This document shows positions 1 through 8,628 of a DNA stretch of 64,000 nucleotides, one piece after another. The stretch is from NCBI GenBank assembly GCA_910574205.1, contig CAJSYJ010000001.1, forward strand, positions 744,001 through 808,000, in the 5' to 3' direction. The stretch is from Bacteroidales bacterium (lineage in GTDB: Bacteria; Bacteroidota; Bacteroidia; Bacteroidales; Rikenellaceae). Made by a program: the position numbers and the translations under genes. The notes under the pieces are model-generated. The model was not told where the DNA came from. It ran no database searches and saw nothing but the letters and a program-made list of their open reading frames with translations. The number at the start of each line of letters is the position of its first letter. Position 1 is the stretch's first letter.

Positions 1-1265
1 TTGTCTATATAGCTCGAACACATCGTCAGGAACAGACCTATATACTCCTCCTTGACCCTGTTGGCCTCGACAAGAGCGGTATTGACGCTGCGCATGCGCT
101 CGCTGGCCTCCACGAGCGAGGCATTGTACTGGTAGATCTGCGCATTCATCGACTCGATCTTTCGACGCGACAGATGCGCCCGGAAATAGAGGTAGACCAC
201 CATAAGGCAGATGCCCAACAGCACCGTCGCCAGCACCGATATTACGATGAGCAGGGTCTTGGTATGCCGCTCCTGCTCGGCACGCACATCCTGATACGAC
301 TTCTCGATCATCGGGATGACATTGGCTATCTGCCACGGACGCAGCTTGGCATTATAGAAGAGCGCGTCGTTGAGCGATATGGTAATGTAGCGGAAGGCGC
401 GGTCGATCTGCCCCTCGTGGAGCATCGCCTGCGCCAGACAGCACAACGAGGCGTTGTCCTTGGTGGCGCACTTCACGTCGGCCGCCGCCGAGCGCGCATA
501 CCACAGCATCTTCTCGTCGGACAGCTGCAAATTGTCGCATATCACGGCCTGGTCGTAGGCATGCACGGCGTAGCTGTGGCTGCCGGAGTCGAACTGCGAC
601 AGCAGTTTGAGGTTTAGCTCGTAGGCCGATTCGTAGTCGCCGGCATCCATGGCATCGCGTATTACGATGTGCTGATGCGTCTCGGCATGGCAGGGCGTGC
701 ATTCGAGTATGCGGTCGCGGTAGTACCGCACCTTAGCCTTAGATATGCGCGCCATGTCGGGCGTCTGCGTGTATTCGTTGTAGTCGTAGTAGAAGCGCTG
801 CTGGGTATTGTAGTAGTCGACGAGCTGTTCGCGGCCGAGCGACAGCGTATCCAGCGCCGAGGTCAGCAGCACGCTCGCCTCGAAGAACATACCCGACGTG
901 GCGGACAACATCGCACGCTGCAACGTCACGTCGGCCATGCGTTTGCGGTCGGCAAGCTCCTCGGCGATAGCCATACGCTTGTCGAGCAGCGACATCGCCT
1001 CGTCGAACTGGTACGCCATATATCCGTCGTACATCTGCCCGTATATCTCGTACTGCTGTTCGCGCGATACGCCGCGCGAGTGCAGCATGTTCTCCAAGGT
1101 CATCATACGGAGCTTGTGGTTCGACTCATAGTCGGCGGACATCTCCAAGGCACGGTCGAGCCTCTCTATCTCGGCATCGATTTCGGCCGGCGAAACGGCA
1201 TGCGACGGCGCGAGCGACAGCGCGGCCGCGACGAGGGCGAGCGAAAAGGGGTTTGCAGCTTTCAT
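1..1265 (-). CDS. DUF6377 domain protein, 5' part (runs off left edge)
   Basis: Open reading frame from ATG at 1265 leftward to base 1 with no stop, so the C-terminus lies outside the window. A signal peptide (MKAANPFSLALVAAALSLAP) leads into a TPR-like helical periplasmic region. One membrane segment follows at about residues 334-358 (TLLIVISVLATVLLGICLMV), then a coiled coil and the start of a conserved KEEYIGLFL...CSSYID block. The motif NAKLRPWQIANVIPMIEKSYQ-like stretch before the membrane and the KEEYIG block match DUF6377, a Bacteroidales family often annotated as a transcriptional regulator with periplasmic TPRs. The role is not established. The gene is transcribed away from the GH30/CotH pair that starts 171 bp to the right. 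A near-consensus -7 box, TATCTTCG, lies at 1277-1270 on its strand. Confidence 0.8.
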   Translation of the reverse strand, partial: MKAANPFSLALVAAALSLAPSHAVSPAEIDAEIERLDRALEMSADYESNHKLRMMTLENMLHSRGVSREQQYEIYGQMYDGYMAYQFDEAMSLLDKRMAIAEELADRKRMADVTLQRAMLSATSGMFFEASVLLTSALDTLSLGREQLVDYYNTQQRFYYDYNEYTQTPDMARISKAKVRYYRDRILECTPCHAETHQHIVIRDAMDAGDYESAYELNLKLLSQFDSGSHSYAVHAYDQAVICDNLQLSDEKMLWYARSAAADVKCATKDNASLCCLAQAMLHEGQIDRAFRYITISLNDALFYNAKLRPWQIANVIPMIEKSYQDVRAEQERHTKTLLIVISVLATVLLGICLMVVYLYFRAHLSRRKIESMNAQIYQYNASLVEASERMRSVNTALVEANRVKEEYIGLFLTMCSSYID

Positions 1266-1406
1266 GATGCGAAGATACGCATTTTTTTCGATAAGCCATA
1301 ATTCGACCCCACTTTTATACGATGATAATTCTTTGTCGCATAATATGTTCCGACCTAACGACTCTACATTTTAACCACTGCGGCGGCACGGCACCGGAGT
1401 TTTTGC

Positions 1407-1414
1407 TAAATTTG
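1407..1414 (+). promoter_or_regulatory. Bacteroidetes -7 element upstream of the GH30 gene
   Basis: TAAATTTG matches the TAnnTTTG consensus exactly and lies 22 bp before the ATG at 1437. No clear TTG -33 element is seen 19-21 bp upstream. Confidence 0.55.
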
Positions 1415-1436
1415 TGTAGAAATAATTTCAAGGTTT

Positions 1437-3173
1437 ATGATACGAAACACTCTGGCCGCCATGACGGCATGTATGCTCGCTGCAATCGGATGCGGATGCG
1501 GCAGCAACTCGGGCAGCGTAACGCCCCCGGACGACAACACTAGGATCTCTCTCTCGCAATCGGCCTCGACCGACACCTCGGTCACGGTCGACATCGCTCT
1601 CGAAAACGCCGATGCGGCCTACTGCACCATAGCCGCGGCCGGAAGCGCTACGCCCTCGCTCGCGGAGATGCGCAAGGGCACGAGCCTGACCGCCTCGGGC
1701 AGCGTCGTCTTCGACGACCTCGCACCCGGCACATCCTATAAGGTATTCGGCGTTGCTGGGCGCAACGGCGTATACACCGATATCAAGAATCTGACGGTCA
1801 GAACATCGGGACAGGTAGCCGACAACTACCCCGCCGCCGTCGAGGCATGGCAGACATCGGCCGACCGCCGCTCGCAGATGAAGAGCATCGAGGCGGGCAG
1901 GGCATCGGAGGCCTCGGCCGCAGCCACCGATCTGAATATCGATCCGGCGCAACGCTACCAGACCATGGAGGGCTTCGGCCCCGCCATTACGGGTTCGGCG
2001 GCGTACAACCTGTTGAAGATGTCGGCGGCCGACCGCGACCGCATACTGCGCGCGGCCTTCGACCCGGCCGAGGGTCTGGGCTACAACTATGTACGCATAT
2101 CGATCGGATGCTCGGACTTCTCGCTCGACGAGTATACGTGCTGCGACAAGGAGGGTCTCGAATTTTTCGAGATACACGAATACGACCGTCGCGACCTCTT
2201 CCCCGTGCTCGAAGAGATCCTCGCTATCAACCCCGACGTCAAGATCATCGCCGCACCGTGGACATGTCCTCTGTGGATGAAGGCTCCGGTGGGAGGCACG
2301 GGCAAGTACGACAAGTGGACCGGCGGCCGCGTCGACCCCGACCATTATGCCGACTACGCGGAGTACTTCGTGATGTGGATTCAGGAGATGGAGCTCAACG
2401 GCTTCAAGATCGAGGCCGTCACGCCGCAGAACGAGCCACTGCACGACGGCAACTCGGCCTCGACCTGCATGTCGTGGGAGCAGCAGCGCGAGTTCGTCAA
2501 GCGCCACCTCGGACCCGCGTTCCGCAAGGCTGGCATTACCACTAAGATATGGGCATACGACCACAACTTCGACGTGACGGACTACGTTACCAACATCTTC
2601 GCCGACAAGGAGGCCGCCCAGTACTTCGACGGCTCGGCATGGCACGCCTACGGCGGCAGCTACACCGCTCTGGCAAAGGTTCATGCGGCCGCACCCGACA
2701 AAAACATCTACTTTACCGAGCAGAGCATCGGCACATGGTGCCCCGACTTCGGCGACAACCTCATGTGGCACATGCGCGAGGTATGTCTGGGCACGATCAA
2801 CAACTACTGCCGCGCCGTGGTGCTGTGGAACTTCATGCTCGACGAGAACAGAGGCCCCAACCGCCCCGGCGGCTGCCAGACATGCTACGGCTTCGTCGAC
2901 TGCGACGGCACATACTCTTACTCGTCGCTTACCTACCGCAGCCACTGGTACGCCATAGGCCACATGTCGAAGGTGGTCAAGCGCGGCGCCTACCGCATAG
3001 GCTCGTCGGCCGCAGGCGTTACCCTCTCGGCATTCGAGAACCCCGACGGATCCTACTCGGCCGTCGTGCTCAACGAGTCGGACAAGGCACGCGAGTATGT
3101 CGTGCGCAGCGACAAGGGAGACTTCACACTCACGCTGGGCGCGCGCTCGGTAACATCCGTTATCTGGCGATAG
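1437..3173 (+). CDS. GH30-family glycoside hydrolase lipoprotein
   Basis: 578-residue secreted hydrolase. A lipobox AIGC (Cys19) marks it as a lipoprotein. Residues about 35-125 look like a fibronectin/Ig-type domain. From about 165 there is a GH30 fold beginning with the family hallmark YQTMEGFGPAITGSAA. The acid/base glutamate is in PQNEP (Glu333) and the nucleophile in IYFTEQS (Glu428), both intact. A short beta domain closes the C-terminus. GH30 enzymes cut beta-glucans, glucosylceramide-like or xylan-type substrates, and the substrate here cannot be read from sequence. The gene is followed after 4 nt by the CotH-fold gene, so the two are almost certainly co-transcribed. Confidence 0.88.
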   Translation: MIRNTLAAMTACMLAAIGCGCGSNSGSVTPPDDNTRISLSQSASTDTSVTVDIALENADAAYCTIAAAGSATPSLAEMRKGTSLTASGSVVFDDLAPGTSYKVFGVAGRNGVYTDIKNLTVRTSGQVADNYPAAVEAWQTSADRRSQMKSIEAGRASEASAAATDLNIDPAQRYQTMEGFGPAITGSAAYNLLKMSAADRDRILRAAFDPAEGLGYNYVRISIGCSDFSLDEYTCCDKEGLEFFEIHEYDRRDLFPVLEEILAINPDVKIIAAPWTCPLWMKAPVGGTGKYDKWTGGRVDPDHYADYAEYFVMWIQEMELNGFKIEAVTPQNEPLHDGNSASTCMSWEQQREFVKRHLGPAFRKAGITTKIWAYDHNFDVTDYVTNIFADKEAAQYFDGSAWHAYGGSYTALAKVHAAAPDKNIYFTEQSIGTWCPDFGDNLMWHMREVCLGTINNYCRAVVLWNFMLDENRGPNRPGGCQTCYGFVDCDGTYSYSSLTYRSHWYAIGHMSKVVKRGAYRIGSSAAGVTLSAFENPDGSYSAVVLNESDKAREYVVRSDKGDFTLTLGARSVTSVIWR

Positions 3174-3177
3174 ACAG

Positions 3178-5055
3178 ATGAGCCTGCGTTCGGCCATAGC
3201 CGCGCTCGCGCTTCTCGCGCTGGGCGCCTGCGACAAGCAGACGGACGAGCCCGCGCCCTATACCGGGGAGCCGCGTGCGCTCCGCCTCGACAACGACACG
3301 ACGCTGACCGTGGACGACGGCTCGGCCGCAGTATTGGACTTCACTGTCGAGCCGTCGGGAGCCGTGTTCGACCATAACCTCCTCTCGCCCGGCTGCCAGC
3401 TGTCGCTGCGTCTGGCCGACGACCTGCGCCGCAGCCCCGAGGAGCTGTCGCTCGACATGGTATCGGACGGCACCGCGGCAGGCCGCTACAAGGCCACCAT
3501 AGGCACGACGGGGGCATCGGACATCTTTCGCCGCAGGATATGTCTGGCGCTGAAACTCTCTTCGGGCGAGCTGCTCTTCTCGCAGCCCGTCGTCGTGCAG
3601 AGCCCCGGCTACGAGGCCGGCATTACCGGGATGCGCTTCTTGAAGAGTCTCAACCCGTCGCTGCCCGACGACATAACCCTTACGCTCGACGGCAGCAGTT
3701 CGACATTCACGGGACGCATACCGGTCTACCAGAGCTCGATGCAGTTAGTGGCCTCTTTCGACTGCGAGGGTGCCGACCGCGTGGAGGTCGGCGGCGTGGA
3801 GCAGACCAGCGGCCGCAGCGTCAACGACTTTCGCGGCGAGGTGGTCTATACCGTGCACAACGGCCGCCACGAAAGCCGCTATACCGTTCGCGTGACAAAC
3901 TTCACAGGCCTGCCTGTCATCTCGATCGACACGCCGGGCGGACAGCCGATCCTATCCAAAGAGGAGTGGATCGAGGGTGCCACGATACGCATCGACGGCG
4001 CAGGGCGCTTCGACGACATTCAGGCTGCGGCCACGTCGATCCGCGGGCGCGGCAACTCGACATGGGAGTGGCCCAAGAAGCCATACAACATAAAGCTCGA
4101 CACCAAGGCCGAGGTGCTCGGCATGCCCGAGCACAAACGCTGGTGCCTGCTGGCCAACTACATGGACCGCACGCTGCTGCGCAACAAAACGGCCTACTAT
4201 CTGGCCTCGCAGACATCGCTCGACTGGACGCCGCGCTGCGAGTTCGCCGAGCTCATACTCAACGGCGAGTACATGGGACAGTATCTCGTGGCCGAGCACG
4301 TCAAGGTGGGCAAAGAGCGCGTCGACATAACCGAGATGACCCCAGAAGACGACTCCGGCGAGGCGCTGACGGGAGGCTATCTGCTCGAACTCGACTTCCA
4401 CGTCGACAATATATGGCAGTGGCGCACGCCTCGCAACGTGCCCTTCGCCGTCAAGTCGCCCGATGACGACAAGCTGACGCAGACGCAGTTCGACTGGATA
4501 AGAGACCATATCGACGCCGTAGAAAATAGACTCTACGGGGCGGACTTCGCCGATCCCGAAAACGGCTACCGCAGCCTGATCGACGCGCAGTCGTTCGTAG
4601 ACTACTGGCTGGTATACGAGCTTACGGTCAACCACGAGCTCGGCAACCCCGGCAGCGTATTCCTGCACAAGGAGCGCGGCGGCAGGATCGTCGCCGGTCC
4701 GGTGTGGGATTTCGACTGGGGTACGTTCTCTTACAAAGCCTCTCCGGCGGCGCAGTGGGGTCTGTTCATACGGTGGGCATGGTGGTACGGCCGTCTGTTC
4801 GAGGACGAGTGGTTCAGGTCGCTGGCCGCAGAGCGGTGGAGAGTCTTGAAGCCGCGGTTTCTGACGGCGCTCGACCATATCGCCGAGCAGCGCGACTACA
4901 TATCGCTCTCGGCCGCCGGCAACTTCGCCTTGTGGAAGATGACCACCGATACCAACGGCGACGAGCAGCTGCCCTTCGGTCAGGCCGTAGACCGCATGGC
5001 CGAGATACTCGCCGAGCGCATCGAAATCGTCGACCGCGAGCTGTCGGCATGGTAG
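3178..5055 (+). CDS. CotH-kinase-fold lipoprotein
   Basis: 625-residue lipoprotein with lipobox LGAC (Cys18). About 230 residues of beta-rich (Ig-like) sequence come first, then a CotH domain from about residue 245. It carries the family signatures SIRGRGNSTW, KKPYNIKL, LLANYMDRTLLRN and GPVWDFDWG (acidic pair Asp511/Asp513). CotH proteins are atypical protein kinases in Bacillus spores; Bacteroidales carry many copies as surface lipoproteins of unknown substrate. The start ATG lies 4 nt after the GH30 stop. This is the second gene of a two-gene surface operon, and no terminator is obvious after it. Confidence 0.85.
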   Translation: MSLRSAIAALALLALGACDKQTDEPAPYTGEPRALRLDNDTTLTVDDGSAAVLDFTVEPSGAVFDHNLLSPGCQLSLRLADDLRRSPEELSLDMVSDGTAAGRYKATIGTTGASDIFRRRICLALKLSSGELLFSQPVVVQSPGYEAGITGMRFLKSLNPSLPDDITLTLDGSSSTFTGRIPVYQSSMQLVASFDCEGADRVEVGGVEQTSGRSVNDFRGEVVYTVHNGRHESRYTVRVTNFTGLPVISIDTPGGQPILSKEEWIEGATIRIDGAGRFDDIQAAATSIRGRGNSTWEWPKKPYNIKLDTKAEVLGMPEHKRWCLLANYMDRTLLRNKTAYYLASQTSLDWTPRCEFAELILNGEYMGQYLVAEHVKVGKERVDITEMTPEDDSGEALTGGYLLELDFHVDNIWQWRTPRNVPFAVKSPDDDKLTQTQFDWIRDHIDAVENRLYGADFADPENGYRSLIDAQSFVDYWLVYELTVNHELGNPGSVFLHKERGGRIVAGPVWDFDWGTFSYKASPAAQWGLFIRWAWWYGRLFEDEWFRSLAAERWRVLKPRFLTALDHIAEQRDYISLSAAGNFALWKMTTDTNGDEQLPFGQAVDRMAEILAERIEIVDRELSAW

Positions 5056-5130
5056 GCAGCGCTCCGCCCGTGCAGACGCATACTGCCAACAAATAATTGC
5101 CAAGGGCGGATAACGGATCGGTTTTATCGG

Positions 5131-5138
5131 TATCTTTG
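5131..5138 (+). promoter_or_regulatory. -7 element for ferritin
   Basis: TATCTTTG, an exact TAnnTTTG match, 45 bp before the ferritin ATG. A TTG lies at 5097-5099, but its 31-bp spacing is too long, so the -33 element is unclear. Confidence 0.6.
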
Positions 5139-5183
5139 CCCTCGCAAACGATATATTGCAAAACAACCAAAAACCTATAAGCT

Positions 5184-5672
5184 ATGATAAGCGAAAGAAT
5201 GCAGCGGGCTATCAACGCCCAGATCAATGCCGAGATGTGGTCGGCATATCTCTACCTGTCGATGTCTATGGATGCAGCCGACAAGGGTCTTAAAGGCATC
5301 TCGCACTGGTACAGACAGCAGTTCGCCGAGGAGCAGCAGCACGCGATGAAGTTCGCCGACTACCTCGCATCGCACTCCGTGCGCGTCTCACTGACGGCTA
5401 TCGACGGCGTGCGCGACACGTGGGCTTCGGCCGAGGAGATGTTCGCACAGACGGTCGAGCACGAACGCAACGTAACGAAGATGATCTACAACCTCTGCGA
5501 CATCGCCACCGAGGAGCACGACTATGCCACGATGAACATGCTCACGTGGTTCGTCAACGAGCAGATCGAGGAGGAGCAGACTGCGCTCGACATACTCGAC
5601 TCGCTGAAAAAGATCGGCGACAAGAGAGTCGGCCTCTACATGATCGACAAGGAGCTGGGCGCACGCAAGTAG
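5184..5672 (+). CDS. ftnA: Ferritin (non-heme, FtnA type)
   Basis: 162-residue cytoplasmic iron-storage subunit, the usual length for bacterial ferritin. It forms a four-helix bundle that assembles into a 24-mer and oxidises Fe(II). Ferroxidase ligands are visible: Glu17 (NAEMW), Glu50 and His53 (AEEQQHA), and a later E/Q set around HERN and NEQIEEE. There is no heme-binding methionine arrangement typical of bacterioferritin. The gene is monocistronic, with its own -7 box upstream and a strong terminator just after the stop. Bacteroidales ferritin is commonly induced by oxygen and iron; no OxyR or Fur site could be identified by eye. Confidence 0.93.
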   Translation: MISERMQRAINAQINAEMWSAYLYLSMSMDAADKGLKGISHWYRQQFAEEQQHAMKFADYLASHSVRVSLTAIDGVRDTWASAEEMFAQTVEHERNVTKMIYNLCDIATEEHDYATMNMLTWFVNEQIEEEQTALDILDSLKKIGDKRVGLYMIDKELGARK

Positions 5673-5691
5673 TCGTACTGATCCGCACCAC

Positions 5692-5726
5692 GGGCTGCCC
5701 GACACACATCGGACAGCCCTTTATAT
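5692..5726 (+). terminator. Rho-independent terminator after ferritin
   Basis: GGGCTGCCCGA pairs with TCGGACAGCCC (one mismatch) around a short loop, followed by a T-rich run (TTTATATATAAT). It begins 20 nt after the ferritin stop. Confidence 0.85.
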
Positions 5727-5769
5727 ATAATAGGTACACAATCTCAAACCGCAAATACTACCCGCAACC

Positions 5770-7008
5770 ATGAAACGGATCATTACCTTCGTCGCGCTTT
5801 GCGCCGCCTTGATCTCGTGCCGCCCGACGACCGACAGCCCCTCCGCCGACGCCTTCGTGCGCATCGACGGCACCGACCTCGTCCAGCCCGACGGACAGAA
5901 GCTATTCATCCGAGGCACCAACCTCGGCAACTGGCTCAACCCCGAGGGCTACATGTTCGGATTCTCGCGCACCAACTCGCCCCACATGATCGACCTGATG
6001 CTTCGTCAGGCCGTGGGACCCGACGACGCCGACGAGTTCTGGCAGCGCTTCAAAGAGAGCTACATCACACGCGAGGATATACGCTTCATAGCCTCGACCG
6101 GCGCCAATACCATACGCCTGCCCTTCAACTACCGCATATTTACCGACGAGGACTACATGGGTCTGAAAGCGTCGCAGGACGGCTTCGCCCGTGTCGACGA
6201 GCTTGTGGAGTGGTGCCGCGAGGAGGGACTGTATCTCATCCTCGACATGCACGACGCACCCGGCGGACAGACGGGCGACAACATCGACGACTCCTACGGC
6301 TACCCGTGGCTGTTCGAGAGCGAGGCGAGCCAGCGTCTGTTCTGCGACATCTGGCGCAGCATCGCCGAGCGTTACCGCGACGAGACGACGATCCTCGGCT
6401 ACGAGCTTCTCAACGAGCCTATCGCGCCCTATTTCGACAATGTCGACCAGCTCAACGCACGCCTCAAAGAGATCTACCGCATGGGAGTAGAGGCTATCCG
6501 CGAAGTCGATAACAACCACATAATACTGCTGGGCGGAGCGCAGTGGAACGGTAACTTCACGCCGCTCGACGGCTGCAACTTCGACGATAAGATCATGTAC
6601 ACATGCCACCGCTACGGCGGCGGTACGTCGGCCGATGCGATACGTTCGTTCATCGACTTCCGCGACCGCACCGGCCGCCCCATGTACATGGGCGAGATAG
6701 GTCACAACACCTACGAGTGGATGTCCGAATTTTGCCGCACGATGCAGCAGAACGACATCGGCTACACTTTCTGGCCATACAAGAAGATAGGCTCGTCGTC
6801 GTGGGTGGGCTTCGAGGCTCCCGAGGGTTGGCAGCAGATAGTAGAGTTCTCGCAGGCCCGGCGCGGCAGCTACGGCGAGATACGCGAGGCACGCGGCGAC
6901 ATGCAGGCCATGCGACGCTCTCTGGACGATCTCATCGAGGCCGTCCGCTTCGAGAACTGCCGTATCGACACTCTCTACATCCGCGCCATAGGTCTCGACG
7001 TGCGATAA
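5770..7008 (+). CDS. GH5-family glycoside hydrolase lipoprotein (cellulase-like)
   Basis: 412 residues. The lipobox LISC (Cys17) predicts an outer-membrane lipoprotein. The rest is one GH5 TIM barrel: RGTNLGNWL near residue 50, the substrate-site pattern LILDMHDAPGG at 156-166, the acid/base glutamate in LLNEP (Glu216) and the nucleophile in YMGEIGHN (Glu309). GH5 covers endoglucanases, mannanases and exo-beta-1,3-glucanases. The NLGNWL start resembles the exo-glucanase-like subfamilies, but substrate remains open. It follows the ferritin terminator and is closed by its own terminator, so it is probably a single-gene unit. No TAnnTTTG box was found in its short upstream gap. Confidence 0.88.
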   Translation: MKRIITFVALCAALISCRPTTDSPSADAFVRIDGTDLVQPDGQKLFIRGTNLGNWLNPEGYMFGFSRTNSPHMIDLMLRQAVGPDDADEFWQRFKESYITREDIRFIASTGANTIRLPFNYRIFTDEDYMGLKASQDGFARVDELVEWCREEGLYLILDMHDAPGGQTGDNIDDSYGYPWLFESEASQRLFCDIWRSIAERYRDETTILGYELLNEPIAPYFDNVDQLNARLKEIYRMGVEAIREVDNNHIILLGGAQWNGNFTPLDGCNFDDKIMYTCHRYGGGTSADAIRSFIDFRDRTGRPMYMGEIGHNTYEWMSEFCRTMQQNDIGYTFWPYKKIGSSSWVGFEAPEGWQQIVEFSQARRGSYGEIREARGDMQAMRRSLDDLIEAVRFENCRIDTLYIRAIGLDVR

Positions 7009-7029
7009 CGATGACAGGCGCCCACGCCT

Positions 7030-7062
7030 GCGGCCGTCCTTTTTACGGGGCGGCCGCTTTCG
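7030..7062 (+). terminator. Terminator after the GH5 gene
   Basis: GCGGCCG at 7030-7036 pairs with CGGCCGC at 7051-7057, with extra G/C pairing inside. TTTCGTT follows. Confidence 0.7.
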
Positions 7063-7115
7063 TTCACAGCAAGGCGCGGATTTTGCAGCCCGACGCATGA
7101 CCAACACTATCCGCT

Positions 7116-8369
7116 ATGAACGACAACAAGACGATATACCGCGAAGCCCTTCGCTACCACGAGTTTCCGCGGCCGGGCAAGACGGCCGTATTCATTACCA
7201 AGCCCTGCGCCACGCAGCACGACCTCACGCTGGCATACTCGCCCGGCGTAGCCGCACCGGCGCTGGCTATCGAGCGCAATGCCGACGACAGTTACCGCTA
7301 CACCTCGCGCGGCAATCTGGTAGCCGTCATATCCAACGGCACGGCCGTACTGGGACTGGGCGACATAGGCGCCGCAGCAGCCAAGCCCGTCATGGAGGGC
7401 AAGTGCATGCTCTTCAAGGCCATGGCCGACGTCAACGCCTTCGACATCGAGGTCGACGCCGACGACATAGACTCCTTCGTCGACTGCGTAACGCGCATAG
7501 CGCCCACGTTCGGCGGCATCTGCCTCGAAGACATCAAGGCCCCCGAATGCTTCGAGATCGAGCGGCGCCTGATAGAGCGGCTCGACATACCCGTCATGCA
7601 CGACGACCAGCACGGCACGGCTATCGTGACGGCGGCGGCCGTCATCAACGCATGCCGCCTGACAGGCAAGCGGTTCGAGGATCTCCATATCACGACATTC
7701 GGCGCAGGCGCCGCCGCCATAGCTATCATGCGCCTGTTAACGGCAATGGGCGTCGACAGAGACAACGTCGTCATGGTCGACCGCCGCGGCGTCATCCACA
7801 CGCGCCGCGACGATCTGTCGCCCTACAAACGCGAGTTCGCCACCCGGCGCGACGTATCCTCCGTAGACGAATCGCTCCGAGGCGCCGACGTATTCATCGG
7901 CGTTTCGAAGGCGGGGCTGCTCCACCCCGATATGATACGCGGTATGGCTACGCAGCCGTTGATAATGGCCCTGGCCAACCCCGAGCCGGAGATCGGCATG
8001 GAGGAGGCCTTGGCGGCACGTCCCGACGCCATATACGCCTCGGGGCGCTCCGATCTGCCCAATCAGGTCAACAACCTGCTGGCCTTTCCGTACGTATTCC
8101 GCGGTGCGCTCGACGTACGTGCCCGACGCATCGATACGCCGATGAAGATCGCAGCGGCCGAAACGCTCGCCCGTCTCGCCCGCCACACCCCGACGCAGGA
8201 CGAGCACAGGAGCGGATGCGAGCCGGCATTCTGCCGCGAACGGCTGCTGCCGACACCCTTCGACGAACGTCTGCGCCATGCCGTCCCGCATGCCGTGGCA
8301 GAGGCCGCCGTAAGATCGGGCGCCGCAAGGGCAGATTGCGTACCGGAACAAACGGTCGAAGCAGAATAA
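7116..8369 (+). CDS. Malic enzyme, single-domain form
   Basis: 417-residue NAD(P)-dependent oxidative decarboxylase converting malate to pyruvate and CO2 in the cytoplasm. Family motifs are intact: YSPGVAAP, VISNGTAVLGLGDIG, the metal-site stretch LEDIKAPECF, HDDQHGTAIV, and the nucleotide-binding TFGAGAAAIA. Many Gram-negative malic enzymes (MaeB type, about 760 aa) carry a phosphotransacetylase-like C-terminal half. This protein stops at residue 417, so that half is absent. The last 50 residues are Arg/Ala-rich and poorly conserved. The gene is flanked by terminators on both sides and is likely monocistronic. The ATG at 7116 is chosen because the preceding frame gives unrelated Arg-rich sequence. 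Confidence 0.9.
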   Translation: MNDNKTIYREALRYHEFPRPGKTAVFITKPCATQHDLTLAYSPGVAAPALAIERNADDSYRYTSRGNLVAVISNGTAVLGLGDIGAAAAKPVMEGKCMLFKAMADVNAFDIEVDADDIDSFVDCVTRIAPTFGGICLEDIKAPECFEIERRLIERLDIPVMHDDQHGTAIVTAAAVINACRLTGKRFEDLHITTFGAGAAAIAIMRLLTAMGVDRDNVVMVDRRGVIHTRRDDLSPYKREFATRRDVSSVDESLRGADVFIGVSKAGLLHPDMIRGMATQPLIMALANPEPEIGMEEALAARPDAIYASGRSDLPNQVNNLLAFPYVFRGALDVRARRIDTPMKIAAAETLARLARHTPTQDEHRSGCEPAFCRERLLPTPFDERLRHAVPHAVAEAAVRSGAARADCVPEQTVEAE

Positions 8370-8381
8370 CCGGCAGGCGGC

Positions 8382-8444
8382 GAGAGCCCCTCGCAAACCC
8401 ATATCCCCCCTCCCGCCCACCGGCAGGGGGGGGGCTCTCTTTAT
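8382..8444 (+). terminator. Terminator after malic enzyme
   Basis: GAGAGCCCC at 8382-8390 pairs with GGGGCTCTC at 8431-8439. The 40-nt loop contains further C/G-rich pairing, and TTTATC follows. The long loop makes it less typical. Confidence 0.6.
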
Positions 8445-8559
8445 CATACGCGGAGCAGAGCCCCGGCGCCATACTACGCCGCATGCCGCACCACCGCCAC
8501 GGCGCACACTTACGCCATGACGGAGTGTAATTTTTTATCGACACTTTTACGACATATCA

Positions 8560-8589
8560 TTGCCATGCGAGCGATTTTTATTATATTTG
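8560..8589 (+). promoter_or_regulatory. Promoter of the hut operon
   Basis: TTG at 8560-8562, 19 bp spacer, then TATATTTG at 8582-8589: a full match to the Bacteroidetes sigma-ABfr consensus. The ftcD ATG is 39 bp further on. Confidence 0.8.
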
Positions 8590-8628
8590 GAAACAAAATG
8601 CACATATAATCTAAAAATACGACTTGTC

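Noticed and set aside
1428..3236. 602-codon antisense frame over the GH30 gene
   Set aside because: Same shadow effect; the plus-strand GH30 has signal peptide, motifs and both catalytic residues.
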